Shown here: positions 6,709-11,325 of the stretch, piece after piece
Layout: every line of letters begins with the position of its first letter
Position numbering within the stretch: position 1 is the first letter of the stretch
Assembly: GCA_031262635.1 (NCBI GenBank)
Contig: JAISHN010000023.1
Span: forward strand, 1 to 11,325
Length of the DNA: 11,325 nucleotides
From: Holosporaceae bacterium
Lineage (GTDB): Bacteria; Pseudomonadota; Alphaproteobacteria; UBA3830
Reading direction: 5' to 3'
Notes under the pieces: generated by a model
The model's database searches: none
What the model was told of the DNA's origin: nothing
Seen by the model: only the letters and a program-made list of their open reading frames with translations
Position numbers and translations under genes: made by a program

Positions 6709-6728
6709 CGGCCATATTATTCTTTTTT
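6699..6728 (+). terminator. Hairpin with T-run, terminator-like
   Basis: TGGCC (6701-6705) and GGCCA (6710-6714) form a 5-bp GC-rich stem with loop TAAC, extendable by a G-T and a T-A pair, followed by TATTAT and a seven-T run ending at 6729. It could terminate the mvaAS transcript, or be the terminator or pause hairpin of a brnQ attenuator, since the leader-peptide stop falls in its loop. The stem is short, and the T-run begins several nt after it. Confidence 0.35.
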
Positions 6729-6746
6729 TCAATTCATTTTTTTTAG

Positions 6747-6765
6747 TTTCGCCGGAGCGGCGGAA
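6747..6765 (+). terminator. Second hairpin upstream of brnQ
   Basis: TTTCGCCG (6747-6754) pairs with CGGCGGAA (6758-6765) over 8 bp including one G-T pair, with a 3-nt loop GAG. It is followed by TATTTTAAGTTT and then the brnQ Shine-Dalgarno at 6790. It is a stable hairpin with a moderate T-rich tail and could be a terminator or a structure affecting brnQ translation. Its place between leader ORF and gene fits an attenuator. Confidence 0.35.
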
Positions 6766-6800
6766 TATTTTAAGTTTAAATCGCTTTTTAAGGAGATATC

Positions 6801-7934
6801 GTGCATAAATTTGTTTTCATATACGGATTCGCATTATTCGGAATGTTTTTTGGAGCCGGAAATTTAGTGTTTCCGCTTCAAATAGGACAAAGCGCGGGAG
6901 AATACTGGGCGCTCGGAGCTTTCGGACTAACGATCACCGGCATTATCCTTCCATTTTTAGGGCTTTTCGTAATAAAACTCTACAGAGGAAACTACTTGTC
7001 GTTCTTTGGAGGCGCGGGATCTTTTGCAAAACATTTTCTACCGTTTTTTACTTTATCGCTGCTGGGATCGTTCGGCGGGATGCCGAGATGCGTCGCGATA
7101 GCTTACGGCGGAATAAACCGCGTCGCGCCTATCTCGCTCGGATGCTTTAGCGTTATATTTTGCGTCGCCACTTATTGCATATGCTTAAAGAAGCAGCGTT
7201 TGATCGACGTCGTCGGCAAATGGTTGACTCCGATTTTAGTTCTATTTTTAGTCGTATTGATTTCTCTCTGCGCAAGGCATTCCGGCGAATCGGCGGGAGT
7301 CGCAGAAGCCTCCGCCGCGACGGCGCTTATCGGCGGTTTGACGACCGGATATCAGACGATGGACGTTTTAGCGGCTTTCTTCTTTTCGTCGATGATTTTC
7401 TTACAGATAAAGAAAACCATGCCGGAAGAGTCGACGGACGAAGACGTTCTAAAAGTTTCGATAAAGGCTGGAGCGCTCGCGTGCGCGTTGCTCGCGGCCG
7501 TATACTCCGGTATGGTTTTTATGGGAGCTAAGTTCGCTTATTTAACGAAAAACGTTAATCCGTCGGAAATGTTTGTCGCGATATCGGAGAGCGTTTTAGG
7601 AAATTACGCGGCATTTTTCATTGGAGCGACGGTTATGCTGGCGTGTTTCACCACCGTCGTCGCTCTTAACGATATTTACGCAAGGTATTTGCATTCTCTG
7701 CTAAAATTAAAGGAAGATAATTTCAAATTTATTCTTCTTGGAACTACGGCGACGGCTTTCATAATGTCCCTGCTCGATTTTAGAGGGATAACCAAATTCT
7801 TAGTTCCTGTGTTGGACGTTTTGTATCCAAGCGTGATCGCGCTAACGCTCGTCAGTCTATTTTCTCAAAAACCTAGCGCGTTGAAAAAGGCGCTGTTTTA
7901 CGCGACTGCCGCCGCAATGCTGCTTTTCTCGTAG
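6801..7934 (+). CDS. brnQ: Branched-chain amino acid:cation symporter BrnQ (LIVCS family)
   Basis: 377 residues. BrnQ is an inner-membrane carrier importing leucine, isoleucine and valine with Na+ or H+. The N-terminus FALFGMFFGAGNLVFPLQIG (10-29) is the family signature, followed by TITGIILPFLGL. The rest alternates hydrophobic helices (about 11-12) with short loops, with a further family-like stretch LTTGYQTMDVLAAFFF (about 185-200). The GTG start at 6801 is supported by AAGGAGAT ending 3 nt before it, and the reading frame begins immediately with the first membrane helix, as is normal for BrnQ. At 377 residues it is shorter than the usual 430-440; the C-terminus stops after a final hydrophobic segment, so the last helix or tail seems trimmed. 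It appears monocistronic, preceded by a structured leader and followed by a hairpin. The substrate within the branched-chain group cannot be told from the sequence. Confidence 0.9.
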   Translation: MHKFVFIYGFALFGMFFGAGNLVFPLQIGQSAGEYWALGAFGLTITGIILPFLGLFVIKLYRGNYLSFFGGAGSFAKHFLPFFTLSLLGSFGGMPRCVAIAYGGINRVAPISLGCFSVIFCVATYCICLKKQRLIDVVGKWLTPILVLFLVVLISLCARHSGESAGVAEASAATALIGGLTTGYQTMDVLAAFFFSSMIFLQIKKTMPEESTDEDVLKVSIKAGALACALLAAVYSGMVFMGAKFAYLTKNVNPSEMFVAISESVLGNYAAFFIGATVMLACFTTVVALNDIYARYLHSLLKLKEDNFKFILLGTTATAFIMSLLDFRGITKFLVPVLDVLYPSVIALTLVSLFSQKPSALKKALFYATAAAMLLFS

Positions 7935-7970
7935 GTTATACGGAATTAGTTTGAGGCGACGACAAATCGC

Positions 7971-7998
7971 AGGGCGAATATAATCGTTCGCCCTTAAA
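7971..7998 (+). terminator. Probable brnQ terminator hairpin
   Basis: AGGGCGAA (7971-7978) and TTCGCCCT (7987-7994) form a perfect 8-bp stem with an 8-nt loop, 36 nt after the brnQ stop. The following bases are TAAATT, so the T-tract is poor. It is the best stem in the 176-nt spacer before lptF and separates two functionally distinct units, which supports termination, but a classical U-run is missing. Confidence 0.45.
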
Positions 7999-8058
7999 TT
8001 ACCGGTTAAATAACGCGGCTAAAAGAGCGGGCGACTTCGCAATAATAAAACTAGAAAC

Positions 8059-8087
8059 TCGAAAAACGCGACTCTCTTATGTATACT
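8059..8087 (+). promoter_or_regulatory. Candidate sigma-70 promoter of lptFGD
   Basis: TCGAAA (8059-8064, four of six -35 bases), a 17-nt spacer and TATACT (8082-8087, five of six -10 bases) lie just upstream of lptF. Transcription would start near 8094, giving a very short 5' leader of under 20 nt before the GTG, which still contains the GGAG of the ribosome binding site. Confidence 0.5.
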
Positions 8088-8110
8088 CTGCACGAATCTA
8101 TGGAGTCGGA

Positions 8111-9154
8111 GTGAACAAGTTATCGGACGCGATATTTTTAAGGATTCTCAGAACTACGATATATTCCGCTATTTCGCTTACTTTTTGCGCGTGGATAGCT
8201 CAGTCGTCGAGATATTTATGGGCGTTGAATGAAAACGGAATCGGATTCTCAAAATTTTTGAAATTTACCTCATATCTGTCTGTAGACATAATCGCGGTAA
8301 TTTTGCCGATAGCGTTAGGAATTTCCGCGGCGTTTGTTTTTCAGAGATTCAACGAATCAAATCAGCTGACGGCTCTTCAATCGGCGGGAGTTTCTCCTAG
8401 AAAAATGCTGATTCCTCTTACTCGCATGGCCGCGCTTGCGATCGCGTATTTGTACGCGAGCAACGCTTTTTTGTCGCCCTACGCTTGGCGAGAGTTTCGT
8501 TCTTTCGAATTTAAAATAAGAAATAACGTCGATCCGCCGGAAAAAGCCGGAGCAATTTTTTCTAACGACGGATTTTCCGTGTACGCGAAAAAATACGTAG
8601 GGAATTTTTTCTTCGGAGATTTATACGTGATCGATTCGCGGAATCCTGAAAAGACTTACAGCTATTTTGCAAAAATAGGAACAATAAGAAACAACGCTCT
8701 TTCGTTAATTGAAGGAGAACGAATAGAGATCGATTTTACGAGCAAAAAAAACTCGATAATGCGATTTAAATCTTACAATTGCGATTTAAAGGAAATTCTA
8801 AAAGCGGAAAGAAAAGCCGCCCAGCCGAACGAAAAGTTTATCAACGAGTTGTATAAAGACAAGAGCGATCCTGCCGAGCGAGCTTTGTTTCACCAAAAAA
8901 TCACGTCGCCTTTGCTGGCCGGAATATTCTGCGCGTTTTCTTATCTCTTGATTCTATTGGCTCCTTACTCTCGAAAACGCTCAAATTGGAGAATGATATT
9001 TCTTTCGGCGCTTATCATGTGCTTTCAGGGGAGTTATCTTTGGATCGCCAACGCCGCCGTAAGAAATCCAGATTTCATCAAATTGAATTATATTTTGATA
9101 TTCGCGTCCATAATTATATTGGCGGCGTTAATTGCAAGAGATCGAAAATCGTAA
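8111..9154 (+). CDS. lptF: LPS export ABC transporter permease LptF (YjgP/YjgQ family)
   Basis: 347 residues. It is one of two inner-membrane permeases that, with the LptB ATPase, extract LPS and pass it to the LptC-LptA-LptD bridge. Layout seen: three N-terminal helices (about 11-34, 55-78, 103-122), a periplasmic beta-jellyroll region (about 125-235), and three C-terminal helices (264-284, 293-314, 324-343). Family motifs: DIIAVILPIALGISAAFVF, then NQLTALQSAGVSPRKML (84-100), the coupling-helix region facing LptB; and ERALFHQKITSPL before helix 4. The start is GTG at 8111 with GGAG and GGA just upstream. It is first in lptF-lptG-lptD; the choice of LptF over LptG follows this order and the 'ILPIAL' motif. 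The gene lies behind a good promoter-like element. Confidence 0.9.
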   Translation: MNKLSDAIFLRILRTTIYSAISLTFCAWIAQSSRYLWALNENGIGFSKFLKFTSYLSVDIIAVILPIALGISAAFVFQRFNESNQLTALQSAGVSPRKMLIPLTRMAALAIAYLYASNAFLSPYAWREFRSFEFKIRNNVDPPEKAGAIFSNDGFSVYAKKYVGNFFFGDLYVIDSRNPEKTYSYFAKIGTIRNNALSLIEGERIEIDFTSKKNSIMRFKSYNCDLKEILKAERKAAQPNEKFINELYKDKSDPAERALFHQKITSPLLAGIFCAFSYLLILLAPYSRKRSNWRMIFLSALIMCFQGSYLWIANAAVRNPDFIKLNYILIFASIIILAALIARDRKS

Positions 9155-9155
9155 A

Positions 9156-10196
9156 ATGAAGAAGACTATTTTTAAATATATTTTCAAAATGCAATTTAGA
9201 ACGACGATTTTTGCGTCTCTTTTTGTATTCGCTTTGATCTTATTGTTCGATTTTGCGGAAGTGATGAGAAAATATCCGATATCAAACGCTCAAGAAACTT
9301 TTTTTGCGATTAAATTATCGCTGCTTAGAACTCCTTCGACTTTTTGCGAAGTTTTACGCTACGTCTACTTTGTCGCGGCGGCTCTTTGTCTCTGGAATTT
9401 GTGCAGATCGCATCAGATGACGATATTAAAAGCGATCGGGCGTTCTCCGAAACAAATTCTGTATCCGTTCTTAAGCTTCGCGACGATTATCGCCGCGACG
9501 TGGCTGCTCGCGCTTCATCCGGCGGGGCTATGGATGGAAAAATTGTACGAACAAAACGCTTCCCGCGGGGCTTCCGTCGAAAACAATAGAGATATTTGGA
9601 TCGATTGCTCGCAAAGCGGTCGGGTGATTTTTATAAAAAACATTTGCGGAGATGAAATTGAAGGTCTGAACGTTTTTAATTTGAAAGACGGCTCTAGAAT
9701 CTTCGCCCGCCAAGCGTCTATAGAAAAAAACGTTTGGAACTTAAAGAACGTCGCGGTTATAAATGACGATAAAATAAAAAGCGCGGATACAATGCAAATT
9801 CCAAACGCAATTTCGTCGAATTTAATAGAACTAATCGCAAAAGCTCCAAAAAAACAAGACGTATACGGCCTTTATAAAATTTATAAAGTTCAAAAAAAAG
9901 ACAGAGCCGCTTTAAAGACGTATGAGTTGGAATTGCACAAGTTGCTGTCTTACTGTTTTCATTTTCTTTTATTCGCTTTAGTCGCGGCGGTCGTTTGTTT
10001 TCCGATTAATCGCTACAAAACGAGAACCATAGTCGCGATAAAAGTAATAGCGACGGCGACGTTTTTGAAATTCGCGAACAGCGCGCTCGAATCGCTAGCC
10101 CATTGCGGAGCGATTCCGCCGGAACTCGCTTGCTGGGCGGCTCCCGCGGTATTGACGTGTTTTTCTATCGCCGCGTTAGTATGGAGAGAAGCGTGA
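9156..10196 (+). CDS. lptG: LPS export ABC transporter permease LptG (YjgP/YjgQ family)
   Basis: 346 residues from the ATG at 9156, one nt after the lptF stop. It is the partner permease of LptF in the LptB2FG complex. Helices at about 14-33, 62-83 and 103-121 precede a periplasmic jellyroll (about 122-255), followed by three C-terminal helices (263-283, 291-312, 325-343). Motifs: LLFDFAEVMRKYP near the first helix, HQMTILKAIGRSPKQIL (86-102) as the LptB-coupling region, and ELELHKLLSYCFHFLLFALVAAVVC leading into helix 4. A TTG at 9132 would add eight polar residues inside lptF but has no ribosome binding site; MKKTIFKYIFKMQ looks like the natural cytoplasmic N-terminus. The 3' end overlaps lptD by 4 nt (GTGA). 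Tight packing implies one transcript for lptFGD. Confidence 0.88.
   Translation: MKKTIFKYIFKMQFRTTIFASLFVFALILLFDFAEVMRKYPISNAQETFFAIKLSLLRTPSTFCEVLRYVYFVAAALCLWNLCRSHQMTILKAIGRSPKQILYPFLSFATIIAATWLLALHPAGLWMEKLYEQNASRGASVENNRDIWIDCSQSGRVIFIKNICGDEIEGLNVFNLKDGSRIFARQASIEKNVWNLKNVAVINDDKIKSADTMQIPNAISSNLIELIAKAPKKQDVYGLYKIYKVQKKDRAALKTYELELHKLLSYCFHFLLFALVAAVVCFPINRYKTRTIVAIKVIATATFLKFANSALESLAHCGAIPPELACWAAPAVLTCFSIAALVWREA
10183..10188 (+). promoter_or_regulatory. Shine-Dalgarno deciding the GTG start of lptD
   Basis: GGAGAG lies 4-6 nt before the GTG at 10193 and overlaps the alternative ATG at 10181. This favours GTG as the start of the lptD signal peptide and couples its translation to the end of lptG. 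Confidence 0.5.
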
Positions 10197-11325
10197 AAAA
10201 AAGAGTCGCGATCGCGTTGCTGTTTTCAGCGGTTTTTTCTCCGGCATTTTGCGACGACATTACTTTCATAAACTCCGATAATACCAAGTACGCGAAGGAT
10301 AATATCTTTTGCAACGGCAACGTTATCGTCCTATATAGCGGCAAGATTATCTCCGCGGATAAGATGACATACGACAAAAAAAAGGAAATCGTCTACGCCG
10401 ACGGAAACGTAATCGTAAAAGATGAAAAGCAAAACGTCTATTTTTTTGACTCGATGTTCGTAAACAAGGATTTTACCTACGGCGAAGGAAAAAATATAAA
10501 AATAATCGCGCCGGATAAGTCGAGATTAGCGGCGGCTAAATGCTGGATCAAAAACGGAAAATACCGACTGCAAAACGCCGTTTATACTCCTTGCTACGAA
10601 TGTTCTGAAGCCGGAAACGTAAGCTGGACTGTAAAAGCTCAAAACGTTGAGTTTGATCCAGAAAGTTCAAGCGAATATGAAAACGCGCAGTTTGAGTTTT
10701 TCGGAACGCCAATTTTTTACACGCCATACTTGTCGTGTTTGAGTCCTAATATTAAAAGAAAAAGCGGCTTTCTCGTTCCAAAATTCACCATGGCGAGTAG
10801 AAGCGGATTTAGCGTCTTGCCCAAATACTTATGGTCTATTTCCGAATCTCAAGAACTTATATTCAAGCCTATCGTCACGTCTAAAATAGGAAGCGTAGCA
10901 TGGGCGTATTATGGTCTAAGATTTCCAAACGGAGAATTCAACATAGACGCGAGCATAACCGGCGTTGAATCCGTAAAAAGAGAGGTCGGAGAAAGCGATT
11001 ATGCGAACAAAAAATTGAGAAAAATAGAACAATCGGGATACCGAGGGCATTTGTTTTCCAAACTGCGATACGATATAGACGAAACTTGGAGATGCGGTTT
11101 CGACATAAACCTCGCGTCGGATTGGTACTATCTAAAAAGATTTCCGTTCTTCGAAGGCATTGATAGACCGTTGGAAAGCAATATAAAGCTTGAAGGGTTT
11201 GACGGACGAAATTATACGTCGGTCAAAACCGCTATGTTTCAAAGCGAATATTCCGAATTTCTTCCAAAAGTATTGCCGGTAATCGAACGCAACTATTCGA
11301 CGGATTTATTTTTCGGAACGTTCAG
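10193..11325 (+). CDS. lptD: LPS-assembly outer-membrane protein LptD, N-terminal part
   Basis: Partial; the first 377 residues are visible and the gene continues past the right edge (family usually 700-800). LptD is the outer-membrane beta-barrel that, plugged by LptE, inserts LPS into the outer leaflet. Seen: a signal peptide MKKRVAIALLFSAVFSPAFC with cleavage likely near residue 20; an OstA/LptA-like jellyroll (about 24-130, with YADGNVIVKDE repeats); then the LptD signature TPCYEC (132-137), SWTVKAQNVEFD, FFGTPIFYTPYLS (169-181) and NIKRKSGFLVPKF (186-198), where the barrel begins. These resemble alphaproteobacterial LptD. The GTG at 10193 has GGAGAG 5 nt upstream and overlaps the lptG stop as GTGA. 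The in-frame ATG at 10181 would add four residues but has no ribosome binding site and would spoil the signal peptide start. C134 and C137 may form disulfides. Confidence 0.93.
   Translation, partial: MKKRVAIALLFSAVFSPAFCDDITFINSDNTKYAKDNIFCNGNVIVLYSGKIISADKMTYDKKKEIVYADGNVIVKDEKQNVYFFDSMFVNKDFTYGEGKNIKIIAPDKSRLAAAKCWIKNGKYRLQNAVYTPCYECSEAGNVSWTVKAQNVEFDPESSSEYENAQFEFFGTPIFYTPYLSCLSPNIKRKSGFLVPKFTMASRSGFSVLPKYLWSISESQELIFKPIVTSKIGSVAWAYYGLRFPNGEFNIDASITGVESVKREVGESDYANKKLRKIEQSGYRGHLFSKLRYDIDETWRCGFDINLASDWYYLKRFPFFEGIDRPLESNIKLEGFDGRNYTSVKTAMFQSEYSEFLPKVLPVIERNYSTDLFFGTF

Larger units (their letters stand above)
6579..6800 (+). promoter_or_regulatory. brnQ leader region (candidate attenuator)
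   Basis: The spacer of 222 nt before brnQ contains, in order: an imperfect inverted repeat (6579-6591 against 6607-6627); -10-like hexamers; a 20-codon ORF with its own ribosome-binding-like site; a short hairpin with a T-run; a second, stronger hairpin; and the brnQ Shine-Dalgarno. This ordering resembles a transcription attenuator governed by a leader peptide, as known for ilv/leu/trp operons. Whether the two hairpins form mutually exclusive structures is not obvious: CGGC at 6709-6712 can pair with GCCG at 6751-6754, but only over 4 bp. The function is inferred. Confidence 0.4.

Noticed and set aside
7160..7531. Arg-rich open frame of about 123 codons on the plus strand
   Set aside because: Out-of-frame shadow of brnQ produced by the CpG-rich codons; no ribosome binding site and no family resemblance.
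9132..9158. TTG start for lptG at 9132
   Set aside because: No Shine-Dalgarno, adds eight polar residues inside lptF; the ATG at 9156 gives a normal permease N-terminus.
10181..10195. ATG start for lptD at 10181
   Set aside because: No ribosome binding site upstream, while GGAGAG is well placed for the GTG at 10193, which begins a clean signal peptide.
1..11325. tRNA or rRNA genes, CRISPR arrays, insertion sequences, attachment sites
   Set aside because: No cloverleaf-like segments, regularly spaced repeats, transposase motifs or flanking repeats were seen; almost all of the window is accounted for by genes.

Overview
The window carries genes of a Gram-negative bacterium. The best-supported placement is Alphaproteobacteria: the right end has lptF-lptG-lptD head to tail, an order typical of alphaproteobacteria (gammaproteobacteria keep lptFG away from lptD), and the LptD sequence has the alphaproteobacterial style. 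By eye the DNA is moderately AT-rich with an unusual wealth of CpG. A host-associated lineage such as Holosporales is possible (T6SS core, mevalonate genes, amino-acid importer, mlaEF as a bare pair), but this is inference and no rRNA or marker gene settles it.

Layout. (1) 1-2583, minus strand: type VI secretion baseplate and membrane-complex genes tssK-tssL-tssM, tightly packed, with tssM running off the left edge. No tssJ lies next to them. (2) 2584-2789: divergent spacer with a candidate mlaE promoter and a strong ribosome binding site. (3) 2790-4312, plus: mlaE-mlaF, permease and ATPase of the Mla/Mkl retrograde phospholipid ABC transporter, overlapping by 4 nt and without mlaD beside them. 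(4) 4412-6578, plus: mvaA-mvaS, HMG-CoA reductase (class I-like) and HMG-CoA synthase, the two committed upper-mevalonate enzymes, 4 nt apart. All catalytic residues are visible. (5) 6579-6800: a 222-nt leader holding a promoter-like element, a 20-codon ORF ending Val-Val-Ile-Val-Ala, a hairpin followed by a T-run, and a second hairpin. (6) 6801-7934, plus: brnQ, a branched-chain amino-acid:cation symporter. (7) 7935-8110: a perfect 8-bp hairpin and a good sigma-70-like promoter. (8) 8111-11325, plus: lptF-lptG-lptD, lipopolysaccharide export; lptD runs off the right edge.

How the genes work together. Most of the window is envelope biology: T6SS spans both membranes, MlaEF moves phospholipids between the membranes, and LptFG and LptD move LPS from the inner to the outer membrane. 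MvaS and MvaA make mevalonate for isoprenoids (undecaprenyl phosphate, quinones), replacing the start of the MEP route usual in alphaproteobacteria. BrnQ feeds Leu/Ile/Val.

The most interesting candidate is the region before brnQ, which looks like a transcription-attenuation leader whose short peptide ends in branched-chain codons right at a hairpin. Next are the class I-like HMG-CoA reductase operon in an alphaproteobacterial setting and the T6SS membrane cluster without tssJ.
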